13,831 bases of DNA, from positions 1-13,831 of the forward strand of contig JBLIKP010000064.1 of assembly GCA_047635375.1 (NCBI GenBank), read 5' to 3'. This stretch comes from JBLIKP01 sp047635375. GTDB lineage: Bacteria > Bacteroidota > Bacteroidia > Sphingobacteriales > Sphingobacteriaceae. Shown here piece after piece: positions 7,265-13,831 of this stretch (position 1 is the stretch's first letter; each line of letters opens with the position of its first letter). The position numbers and the translations under genes are program-made. The notes beneath the pieces were generated by a model. That model was not told where the DNA came from and ran no database searches. It saw only the letters and a program-made list of their open reading frames with translations.

Positions 7265-8089
7265 TTAGTTTTTCGGACTCTCCTTCTTTGGAGTTTCACT
7301 CTTGGCTTTAGGCTCCACGGGTATTTGCTCCCCTTTAGCCTTCATTGGAAATGCCTTATCGTCCACTTTTTTATATTCAACCTTCACCTCCTCAGCTGAA
7401 TCAAGCTTCGTCGAATCACTCTTATCTGTAAATGTAGGTTTTGTCATTTTAGCGCCCGATTTAAGCGTCTCTACACTAATTGAGGGAAGAATTGTACGGA
7501 TTAATGAATCAGTAATAACTCGCTTAATACTATCAACCTTAAACTGATCGGCAAGGGTTGCTGAATCCAGACCGGAAATCGCAACAGAATCACGCATTTC
7601 TTGGAAATCAACACTTTGCGCGACACTATCGGCACTACCAATACTATCGGCGAAAGCCTTTTTAACCGCTTCATTACCCAAGTATTCGTCAACAGATTTA
7701 TTTAAATCGACTTTCTTAGCCTTCTTGTTTGTGTAAGCAAACACTACTTGAACGTATTTATTTGGGAGATCGATAAAGCTGGCAATATGGCTTTCCCTTT
7801 GGTATTCATAATCGTCGTTTAATCTGTAACCACGCTTATAAAGTTGCTTTTTAAGTTCAAAATCAAAACGTTTTTGCCCGATTACCGACATTGCGGCACA
7901 GGTACCTCCTGAAAATTCGTAAAAGAAGTTGACGTTGTTGTTATTATAAATTAATTTACCTCCAGAATCCTTAACCAAACGGCTTTCAAACTCCTCTTCC
8001 ATGTTCATGATTTGGGATTTTGACATACCAATCTGACCGACAGCGATGCTCGAAATAAACAGTAGGGATAAAATAAAAACAAAACGCAT
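7265..8089 (-). CDS. Secreted or periplasmic protein of unknown function, Asp-Ser rich
   Basis: I do not recognise a family. The open frame extends to a TTG at 8101, but the ATG at 8089 is the better start: it gives a compact signal peptide, MRFVFILSLLFISSIAVG, cleaved before about Gln19, and 274 residues in total. After the signal peptide, residues about 20-140 appear folded (mixed helix and strand, one Cys at 64 in GGTCAA). Residues 148-231 repeat the motif Asp-Ser plus a small or aliphatic residue eight times (DSI, DSV, DSV, DSA, DSI, DSL, DST, DSA). The C-terminal 25 or so residues are rich in Lys, Pro, Glu and Ser and likely disordered. It lies 71 nt after obg and could be the last gene of the adk-obg unit or have its own promoter; none is clear. 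It converges directly on the methyltransferase gene. Confidence 0.8.
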   Translation of the reverse strand: MRFVFILSLLFISSIAVGQIGMSKSQIMNMEEEFESRLVKDSGGKLIYNNNNVNFFYEFSGGTCAAMSVIGQKRFDFELKKQLYKRGYRLNDDYEYQRESHIASFIDLPNKYVQVVFAYTNKKAKKVDLNKSVDEYLGNEAVKKAFADSIGSADSVAQSVDFQEMRDSVAISGLDSATLADQFKVDSIKRVITDSLIRTILPSISVETLKSGAKMTKPTFTDKSDSTKLDSAEEVKVEYKKVDDKAFPMKAKGEQIPVEPKAKSETPKKESPKN

Positions 8090-8160
8090 GAGAAAATTCA
8101 ATTTGGGGGCAAAATAAATCTTTAAATCTTAGAATCTTGTAAGAGGCAAAGGTTTAAATT

Positions 8161-9153
8161 TTAATCGTTTATAGCTTCCCAAAGAAGATCTTTGAGTGGG
8201 TTGATATTTTTTTGAGTAATTGCAGAAATAAAAATGGACTTCACCCCTTTTGGCAATTCCTTTTTCATCTCTTCCATTAATTCTTCATCCAGCATATCAG
8301 ATTTAGTGATAGCCAAGACTCTTTCCTTCACGAGGAGCTCAGGGTTGTATTCCTTTAGCTCATTTAAGAGAATTTCGTAGTCTTTGTTAATATCCATTGA
8401 ATCGGCAGGGACCATGAAAAGCAGGACAGCGTTACGTTCAATATGACGTAAAAATCTGATCCCTAACCCTTTTCCTTGGCTTGCTCCTTCGATAATCCCA
8501 GGAATATCAGCCATCACAAAACTTTTATTATCCCTGTAAGAGACAATTCCTAGATTGGGAATTAAGGTTGTAAAGGCATAGTCGGCGATTTCTGGTTTAG
8601 CGGCAGAAACGACAGAAAGAAGTGTCGATTTACCTGCATTTGGAAATCCTACTAAACCTACATCGGCAAGAATTTTTAACTCTAAAATTTTCCACTCTTC
8701 AATTCCAGTTTCTCCTGGCTGGGCGTATCTTGGAGTTTGATTTGTTGGGGATTTAAAGTGAACATTTCCTTTTCCACCCTTTCCTCCTTTTACCAAAAAT
8801 TCTAGTTGATCCTCCTCGGTAATTTCGAATTCAATTTCGTTAGTCTCAGGATCCCTGGCGACTGTCCCCAGGGGAACATCAACATAAATATCGGTTCCAT
8901 CAGCGCCACTACTTTGGTTTTTAGTTCCAGAGCCACCGTGAGTTGCACGAATATGTTTTGTGAATTTTAAATGTAGAAGTGTCCAGAATTGTGAGTTTCC
9001 ACGAAGAATAATATCCCCCCCGCGTCCACCATCACCGCCATCGGGACCACCCTTTGGCATAAATTTTTCGCGTCGAAGATGGCGTGAGCCAGGTCCTCCG
9101 TTACCTGAACGGCAACAAATTTTTACGTAATCGACAAAGTTAGAACTTGCCAT
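8161..9153 (-). CDS. obg: Obg-family GTPase
   Basis: This is an essential ribosome-associated GTPase involved in 50S subunit assembly and stress responses. The glycine-rich Obg domain occupies residues 1-157 (GGPDGGDGGRGGD, then GGKGGKGN). The G domain follows, with G1 GFPNAGKS (169-176), switch region TTLIPNLG (195-202), G3 DIPG (216-219), G4 TKSD (283-286) and G5 SAI (310-312). At 330 residues it has no C-terminal OCT domain, as in many short Obg proteins. G4 reads TKSD where NKxD is standard; T in the first position is an accepted variant. It follows adk by 12 nt, so the two are probably cotranscribed; this pairing is common in the phylum. Confidence 0.97.
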   Translation of the reverse strand: MASSNFVDYVKICCRSGNGGPGSRHLRREKFMPKGGPDGGDGGRGGDIILRGNSQFWTLLHLKFTKHIRATHGGSGTKNQSSGADGTDIYVDVPLGTVARDPETNEIEFEITEEDQLEFLVKGGKGGKGNVHFKSPTNQTPRYAQPGETGIEEWKILELKILADVGLVGFPNAGKSTLLSVVSAAKPEIADYAFTTLIPNLGIVSYRDNKSFVMADIPGIIEGASQGKGLGIRFLRHIERNAVLLFMVPADSMDINKDYEILLNELKEYNPELLVKERVLAITKSDMLDEELMEEMKKELPKGVKSIFISAITQKNINPLKDLLWEAIND

Positions 9154-9165
9154 GATTTTAGAAGT

Positions 9166-9738
9166 TTAATACTTCTCTACCACCTCAGCGATAGAGGAAA
9201 AAATCTCCTCAATTGTACCTACGCCATTAATGGCAGTGAATTTATTTTGCTCTCTGTAGAAATCAGCTACAGGGCGTGTATTTTTAACGTATTGCTGAAT
9301 TCTGTTACGAATGATTTCAACGTTTGCATCGTCTTTACGACCTTCAATCTCACCACGTTTTAGTAAACGTTGAACAAGTTCTTCGTCGTCTACTTTTAGG
9401 GCGATCATTCCAGAAATAGTAGTTTTTTTAGTTACAAGCATTTTATCCAATGCTTCAGCTTGAGCCACAGTACGAGGAAACCCATCGAAGATGAATCCTT
9501 TTCCATCCATGTGTTCGTCTACCTTATTACTGATCATGTTAATCACAACTTCATCAGGGACTAACATACCTTTTGCCATTAGCTCTTTAGCTTCAAGGCC
9601 AAGTGCGGTACCACGCTTAATTTCAGAACGCAGAATATCCCCTGTAGAAAGGTGGATTAATCCGTATTTTTCAATTAAATTTTTAGACTGGGTGCCTTTT
9701 CCAGCGCCTGGTCTTCCAAAAAGTACAATGTTTAACAT
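9166..9738 (-). CDS. adk: Adenylate kinase
   Basis: The enzyme catalyses the reversible reaction ATP + AMP = 2 ADP in the cytoplasm. The P-loop is GRPGAGKGTQ (8-17) with Lys14, the AMP-binding segment is STGDILRSEI (31-40), and FDGFPRT (84-90) and R.LLKRGE (124-130) follow. The LID is the short form: only a few residues separate KRGEIEGRKDD from NRIQQY, with no zinc-binding cysteines. The length of 190 is normal for this short type. An Arg sits at P-loop position 2, where Pro is commonest. It is first in an adk-obg unit, and its ATG lies only 22 nt after an intrinsic terminator that closes the tRNA-Arg transcript, so its promoter must overlap that hairpin or it depends on read-through. Confidence 0.98.
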   Translation of the reverse strand: MLNIVLFGRPGAGKGTQSKNLIEKYGLIHLSTGDILRSEIKRGTALGLEAKELMAKGMLVPDEVVINMISNKVDEHMDGKGFIFDGFPRTVAQAEALDKMLVTKKTTISGMIALKVDDEELVQRLLKRGEIEGRKDDANVEIIRNRIQQYVKNTRPVADFYREQNKFTAINGVGTIEEIFSSIAEVVEKY

Positions 9739-9760
9739 AATCCTTACAATTAATTATAAA

Positions 9761-9790
9761 CTAAAAAGCCTCGAGATATTCCGAGGCTTG
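9761..9790 (-). terminator. Intrinsic terminator downstream of tRNA-Arg
   Basis: On the minus strand AAGCCTCG (9789-9782) and CGAGGCTT (9773-9766) form a perfect 8-bp stem around an 8-nt loop, followed by a run of T (the last stem bases plus TTT, then AG). On the plus strand no T-run follows, so it acts on minus-strand transcription, ending the tRNA transcript just before adk. Confidence 0.8.
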
Positions 9791-9829
9791 TAATTATTAG
9801 TGTCTTTTAAAGAATTTGAATTCTATAAG

Positions 9830-9903
9830 TGGACCCGAAGGGATTCGAACCCCTAACCTCTTGATTCGTAGTCAAGTGCACTATCCAGTTATGCTACGGG
9901 TCC
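9830..9903 (-). tRNA. tRNA-Arg (anticodon ACG)
   Basis: The 74-nt cloverleaf is complete. The acceptor arms GGACCCG and CGGGTCC pair fully, with discriminator A at 9830. The anticodon stem CTTGA/TCAAG holds the loop CTACGAA, giving anticodon ACG. The T arm AGGGG-TTCGAAT-CCCTT has one G-T pair. The CCA end is not encoded. ACG is normally edited to inosine at the first position and reads CGU, CGC and CGA. The gene has a TATATTTG box 39 nt upstream and an intrinsic terminator downstream. Confidence 0.97.
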
Positions 9904-9942
9904 AGTGTTTTAAAAGAACTTTTCTCGTTGTTTTGAGAGGTG

Positions 9943-9950
9943 CAAATATA
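9943..9950 (-). promoter_or_regulatory. TATATTTG (-7) box upstream of tRNA-Arg
   Basis: This is a match to TAnnTTTG on the minus strand, 39 nt before the tRNA 5' end and 26 nt after the stop of the RmlD-like reductase gene. The -33 region is only T-rich (no TTTG), so read-through from the upstream operon could also contribute. Confidence 0.45.
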
Positions 9951-9976
9951 CGGTAAAACAATTTAATTTTAAAAAT

Positions 9977-10876
9977 TTATTCAAGCTGTTTTTTCAATAG
10001 CACTAAACCCTCTGATAATGAGTGGGGTTGGTACCCTAAAATTCGCTCCGCTTTAGCTATATTGAAACCTGTTTTAGGCGGTCGAGGGGCTGCTTGACTT
10101 AAGGTTCCAGTGGAAATAGGCTTAATTAGACTTTTATCCAAGCCATACACATCCGCTATTTCTTGAACCAAAGAATAGACACTTTTCACTTCCTTCCCCG
10201 ATATATTAAAAATCCCTTCATACTTCCCTTCTCCAATCAAATAACAGCCTTTGGCTAAATCTTCGGCTAATGTTGGGGAGCGAAACTGGTCGTTTACTAT
10301 AGTGATTTCTTTTCCTTGTTCTAACATTGACTTTGCCCATAGCACAATGTTTGATCTGCTCATATTCGCCACAAGCCCATAAACAAGAATAGTACGTGCC
10401 ACAGCAAATTTGCACCCAGATTCCTTTAAGGCATTTTCGGAGTCAAGCTTGGATTGCCCGTAAAGGCTTAGCGGATTTGGCTCATCGTCCTCAGAATAGG
10501 GACCATTTTCACCATCAAAGATAAAATCAGTGCCTAAATGCAACACAAAAGCATCATTCTTCTTTGCCCAAGCTGCAATATTTTTTACCGCGGTTACATT
10601 TAAGGCCTTACATTTTTCGGGCTCGCTTTCACAGACATCGACATTTGTCATTGCCGCGGTGTTTATAATAATAGTAGGCTTAACATTTTCCAACACCCTA
10701 CTCAAATCGCCCTTGCTTGTTATATCCAAGGAAATGTATTGCATATTGGCTGACATTGGGTGACGATTTTCTCCGGTTGAAGTTGCCACAAAATCGGCTC
10801 CAGCCTCTAAATAAAGATCACTTAGCTTTTGACCCAACAATCCATTACTACCTGTAATTAATATTTTCGTTTCCAT
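9977..10876 (-). CDS. RmlD-like NAD(P)-dependent sugar-nucleotide reductase (SDR family)
   Basis: This extended short-chain dehydrogenase of 299 residues resembles dTDP-4-dehydrorhamnose reductases (RmlD_sub_bind family). The nucleotide-binding GSNGLLG is at 9-15. INTAAMTNVD (71-80) matches the family's INAAAYTxVD, with CESEP directly after it. TDFIFDG is at 116-122 with Thr116 as the catalytic Ser/Thr equivalent, and YGQSK at 139-143 supplies Tyr139 and Lys143. The C-terminus GFNIAKAERILGYQP is also typical. The usual RmlABC partners are absent, so a dTDP-rhamnose role is unproven; lone copies occur widely in Bacteroidota with unknown sugar substrates. Its ATG lies 1 nt after the stop of the DUF5686 gene, which implies cotranscription and coupled translation. 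The reductase fold is secure; the substrate is not. Confidence 0.88.
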   Translation of the reverse strand: METKILITGSNGLLGQKLSDLYLEAGADFVATSTGENRHPMSANMQYISLDITSKGDLSRVLENVKPTIIINTAAMTNVDVCESEPEKCKALNVTAVKNIAAWAKKNDAFVLHLGTDFIFDGENGPYSEDDEPNPLSLYGQSKLDSENALKESGCKFAVARTILVYGLVANMSRSNIVLWAKSMLEQGKEITIVNDQFRSPTLAEDLAKGCYLIGEGKYEGIFNISGKEVKSVYSLVQEIADVYGLDKSLIKPISTGTLSQAAPRPPKTGFNIAKAERILGYQPHSLSEGLVLLKKQLE

Positions 10877-10877
10877 G

Positions 10878-13379
10878 TTATAAACTAAAATTAATAGAGA
10901 ATTTTATTCCAAAATTACTGATTGTTCCGCCCGGATTTCTAATGGCATACTCATCTTTATAAGCTCCGTCAATATATGTAAGCCTATAAATAGCATCAAC
11001 CCTAAAAAAGTAAAGGAAATTCTCTACTCCAAAACCTGTCTCTAGGTAAGGGCGATTTCCTAAAGTTCCAAAATCACCTTGCTGATTAAATTCAATGTTA
11101 TTATCACTCAAATTCCCAAGAACACCATGCGCCCATATAACCTCACGCAAGCGTAACTTCTTTAATAGTGGAATCCGATTTAAAAATAATCCGCCAAAAT
11201 GGTGATCCCATGTTAGCTCCACGTACTCATCACTTAAAAACTCGAAATAATTCATGAGTGCAAATGAATTCCTTGAAAAGAATGGTGTTTGGTTCCCACG
11301 ATGCACTCCTAATAAAGGATAAGGCACTGTACTAAAAATCTTATCCCCCCGAAGCGAAATTTGTGAATACCCTAAAAGACCAAGACGTAAACGGTATTCT
11401 AGTCCTAGGTTCATTCTAAAATAATCAAATTCACTTTTCATGATTCCCGAAACCCCTTTTACGGCATTCAATGTAAACACGGGAGCCTTCCTATTCGAAA
11501 CCCTTACCGCCCTATTATCATTCCTCAAGTAAATTGCCCCAGGATTAAGTCGGGCATAAAAATTTATCTCGCTGGTGCGGAAGGCTAATTTTCCTGGGCT
11601 AATGGGTATATAATTAATGTTTTGGAAGGTAAAATCGGTTTTCAGCCCTTGGCTAAAGGTTTTTTCAAATTTTAATCGGTTTTCAATTTTCCTATTAATT
11701 CTGCCATATTTTAAGTTCGTCGCCGAATCCTCAGAAACCGTATTCTGAGAGGTTCCTAAAATTCCGATTGTCCCATAATTAAAGGAAACCCCTCCCCGAG
11801 ACAGATCATCACGTCGTTCTAAACTTATGGAAGTATAGGGGTCGGCGTCAAGCAAGTAGGAAGTTCTGGCTAAATACTTAAATTTCTCATCCTTGGTTCC
11901 AATGGCCCCAAAGCCTTCAAACCTTAATTTATCTGAGAAAAATTCATTTGTCCTAAACCCTGTTTGGATTCTAACACCTTCTACTACATTAAGGGAAATC
12001 AATTGATGCCACGAACCTAAATCTATATTCCCTATTTCATGGTAACCAGTAAGGGTAAAATAGGCTAGGCTTACAAGATTCCTTACCATAGGAATGGTAT
12101 TTACCGAGTCAATAAGCCTATAAACTCTTAAATCATCGCCCGAAACTTGCTCATGCCTTCGATCAAGCCAAAAGCTATCCACATTTGCAGGGACAGAGTC
12201 GGCGCGGACAATTTTTTTCTTGAAAAAATCATCTTCGTAGGCCTGATTTATCTTTAAATCCTTTACCGAAAGATAAATTTTACCAATTATTCCCACCCAT
12301 TTATTACTTACATCAACAAAATCGACCACAATTCTGGTCTTGGTGGGGAAAACGGGGCCTAAGTCGGTGAATTGAAATTCTTGCTGTAGAATAGCGGTTT
12401 CAATGAAATTAATATTTACTGATTTCTTGATTTTAAAATCTATCTGCTTTAGAGCCCAAGTGCTATCAGTAACCCACATATAGCCAAAAAAGGCTAAATC
12501 CTGATCATTCCTTGGCTTGACTTTAATCTTATAACACCAATCATTACCGATAAACATGCTATCGCTCAGGTAGAATTCATAAAAGATAAAAGCTCCCTCT
12601 GCAAGCGGGGAAAGAAATTCTTTTTCCAGCAAGAGCACTTTATTTTCGTAAAAGTTTAAATCTAAATAGGAGGATCCTGTGAAATTCGAGATAAAATCAC
12701 CCTCCCTTATTCCAACACCACTTAATTTAACGGCTTCAATAACTTCCTTTTGGTTATTTCCTTCTGACTCTTTGTAGATCTTGCTTAAGCTTTCGGAATT
12801 ATAGAAGGGTAAAACAGCCTCACTCTCAAGCCCGGGTATATTTTGTAAACTATCGAATAAATGTTTAATCGGTTTAAATACCCATCTACTTTTAAACTTG
12901 TCACTTACATTATCAATGGACAATTGCATTTTATTGTAAGACTCGTACTCGTAAGTTTTTAAGCTGGCTTTATTATAAAAAGGCTTTTTTTCGATCACTG
13001 CCTTAACAATTGCAATGGCTGGATTTTTCCCAGCATTCACCTCAACTTCTCCCAGTCCTATTGAAAGTTGATCTAATTTGATGTTGATGGTTTGGTCTTC
13101 ACCATACTTAATCTTCACCGCTTCACGGCTGTAACCAAGGTATGAAACCACCAATGAGTCGAACCTATTTTCAGTTGATAGCTCGTAAAATCCGTCAAAA
13201 TCTGTGCTTGTCCCGCTTAAAGTTCCTTTGAAATAAACATTAACAAAAGGCATTCCTGCATTACTTTGGGCATCAGTAACTTTTCCGGAAATTGTATAGG
13301 TCTGCGCAAAAACCTCCCCTAACGGAATAAGAAAAAATATAAAAAGGAAGATTAAATGAGTAAGCTTAAGATTGGGCAT
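10878..13379 (-). CDS. DUF5686 outer-membrane protein with carboxypeptidase-regulatory-like domain
   Basis: The protein has 833 residues. Residues 1-25 are a signal peptide ending in EVFA before Gln26. Residues about 28-103 form a carboxypeptidase-D regulatory-like beta-sandwich (ISGKVTD, FVNVYFKGT, FDGFYEL, LVVSYLGY), the domain that often opens TonB-dependent receptors. Then comes the DUF5686 hallmark NPAIAIVKAVIEKKPFYN (119-136), a periplasmic region, and a long C-terminal half of alternating strands typical of an outer-membrane beta barrel, closing in GIKFSINFSL. There is no plug domain, so it is not a complete SusC-type receptor. The substrate and partner are unknown for the family. It sits between a GNAT gene (7 nt) and an RmlD-like reductase gene (1 nt) in one likely operon. 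It appears intact. Confidence 0.88.
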   Translation of the reverse strand: MPNLKLTHLIFLFIFFLIPLGEVFAQTYTISGKVTDAQSNAGMPFVNVYFKGTLSGTSTDFDGFYELSTENRFDSLVVSYLGYSREAVKIKYGEDQTINIKLDQLSIGLGEVEVNAGKNPAIAIVKAVIEKKPFYNKASLKTYEYESYNKMQLSIDNVSDKFKSRWVFKPIKHLFDSLQNIPGLESEAVLPFYNSESLSKIYKESEGNNQKEVIEAVKLSGVGIREGDFISNFTGSSYLDLNFYENKVLLLEKEFLSPLAEGAFIFYEFYLSDSMFIGNDWCYKIKVKPRNDQDLAFFGYMWVTDSTWALKQIDFKIKKSVNINFIETAILQQEFQFTDLGPVFPTKTRIVVDFVDVSNKWVGIIGKIYLSVKDLKINQAYEDDFFKKKIVRADSVPANVDSFWLDRRHEQVSGDDLRVYRLIDSVNTIPMVRNLVSLAYFTLTGYHEIGNIDLGSWHQLISLNVVEGVRIQTGFRTNEFFSDKLRFEGFGAIGTKDEKFKYLARTSYLLDADPYTSISLERRDDLSRGGVSFNYGTIGILGTSQNTVSEDSATNLKYGRINRKIENRLKFEKTFSQGLKTDFTFQNINYIPISPGKLAFRTSEINFYARLNPGAIYLRNDNRAVRVSNRKAPVFTLNAVKGVSGIMKSEFDYFRMNLGLEYRLRLGLLGYSQISLRGDKIFSTVPYPLLGVHRGNQTPFFSRNSFALMNYFEFLSDEYVELTWDHHFGGLFLNRIPLLKKLRLREVIWAHGVLGNLSDNNIEFNQQGDFGTLGNRPYLETGFGVENFLYFFRVDAIYRLTYIDGAYKDEYAIRNPGGTISNFGIKFSINFSL

Positions 13380-13386
13380 TAAATTA

Positions 13387-13809
13387 TTATCGATTTAAAG
13401 TCATTTTAAAGTGTTGAATTCCTGCTTCTTCGAATTGCGGCCCGTTTTTCTCGAATCCGGTTTTCGCATATAATGGCATTGCCGTTAACTGTGCGTGAAG
13501 AAACACCTCATTTTCAGATTGGGGAAGATCATTTTTTACCGCATTTACCAAATGAGTGCCTACATTTTTTCCACGAGCATCTATTAATACGGCAAATCTT
13601 TCCAGTTTAATTTTTTCCCCATAAAATCTCCAACGGGCGGTTCCTACAGGCTTGTCACTTAAGAAAGCTAGAAAATGAGTTGAGCTGGACTCAAACTCGT
13701 CATATTCCTCACGAGCATCCACTTCCTGCTCCTCCACAAATACGCGTTGGCGTATAGCAAAAGCAATTTTTAATTCTTCGTCGGTTGTTATTTTTTTAAC
13801 TGTTATCAA
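13387..13809 (-). CDS. GNAT family N-acetyltransferase
   Basis: This is a small acetyl-CoA-dependent acetyltransferase of the YjcF/ElaA-like type. The N-terminal signature IRQRVFVEEQ (19-28), the acidic EEYDEFE, then THFLA and VGTARWR, the core strand LERFAV (69-74), the acetyl-CoA loop ARGKNVG (78-84), and the closing FEEAGIQHFKM all fit the family; the acceptor substrate is unknown. The listed start is a TTG at 13809, which gives 140 residues and a family-like N-terminus (MITVKKI). However, the frame stays open upstream to the window edge with no stop, so a start beyond 13831 cannot be excluded. It is the first visible gene of the run with DUF5686 and the RmlD-like reductase, with a 7-nt gap to the former. 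Confidence 0.88.
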   Translation of the reverse strand: MITVKKITTDEELKIAFAIRQRVFVEEQEVDAREEYDEFESSSTHFLAFLSDKPVGTARWRFYGEKIKLERFAVLIDARGKNVGTHLVNAVKNDLPQSENEVFLHAQLTAMPLYAKTGFEKNGPQFEEAGIQHFKMTLNR

Positions 13810-13831
13810 GGCGTTTATATTGAAGTTTTCA

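Noticed and set aside
7501..7692. Minus-strand frame of 63 residues within the unknown secreted gene
   Set aside because: It overlaps the longer secreted-protein frame in another phase and has no start context or domain.
8090..8101. TTG start at 8101 for the unknown secreted protein
   Set aside because: The ATG four codons later gives a standard signal peptide with its basic residue at position 2; the TTG start only adds MNFL ahead of it.
9688..9717. Arg in the adk P-loop (GRPGAGKGTQ instead of GPPGAGKGTQ)
   Set aside because: A basic residue at this position is tolerated in relatives, and all catalytic residues are present, so it is not a sign of lost function.
9491..9793. Plus-strand frame of 100 residues opposite adk
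   Set aside because: It is the antisense shadow of adk and runs through the terminator hairpin.
1..13831. CRISPR arrays, insertion sequences, prophage genes or toxin-antitoxin pairs
   Set aside because: I looked on both strands and saw no regularly spaced repeats, terminal inverted repeats, transposase or integrase motifs.

Overview
The window is a low-GC stretch of a Bacteroidota chromosome, most likely from the Flavobacteriales. The evidence is the set of lineage-typical families (CHU_C-type Ig-like repeat adhesin, DUF5686 outer-membrane protein with a carboxypeptidase-regulatory-like domain, DUF3127 protein), the adk-obg pair, the weak Shine-Dalgarno signals, and several Bacteroidota-type promoters (TTTG, about 18 nt, TAnnTTTG). 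It looks like ordinary chromosome: no transposase, integrase, phage gene or CRISPR array is visible. Almost every gene lies on the minus strand, so the layout below follows the sequence from right to left.

Right end (13809 to 9977): a tight three-gene unit encodes a GNAT acetyltransferase, a DUF5686 outer-membrane barrel protein and an RmlD-like sugar-nucleotide reductase, with gaps of 7 and 1 nt. A tRNA-Arg(ACG) follows with its own TAnnTTTG box and a clear intrinsic terminator. That terminator sits only 22 nt before the adk start. Then come adk, obg and a secreted protein of unknown function (start re-assigned to an ATG). The unknown gene converges, stop codon against stop codon, with the only plus-strand gene, a class I methyltransferase.

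Centre (6443 to 1998): the methyltransferase diverges from a five-gene minus-strand run: DUF3127 OB-fold-like protein, hemL, an OmpR/PhoB-class two-component pair (histidine kinase, then regulator) and hemE. The intergenic region holds a perfect 21-bp palindrome carrying one TACTTTTG box in each direction, so the two promoters probably overlap. The kinase and regulator are wedged with gaps of 3 to 6 nt between two tetrapyrrole enzymes: HemL makes 5-aminolevulinate and HemE makes coproporphyrinogen III. hemE starts with TTG.

Left end (1838 to 1): a well-placed TTTG-N18-TAAATTTG promoter precedes a large secreted surface protein, of which only the first 612 residues lie in the window: a signal peptide, an N-terminal domain, five Ig-like repeats each with a Cys pair and a Trp, and the start of a probable fibronectin type III domain.

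No gene-free stretch exceeds 300 bases. No clearly new system is present. The most interesting points are the two-component system inside the heme gene run, the palindromic divergent promoter, and the SSB-like acidic tail on the DUF3127 protein.
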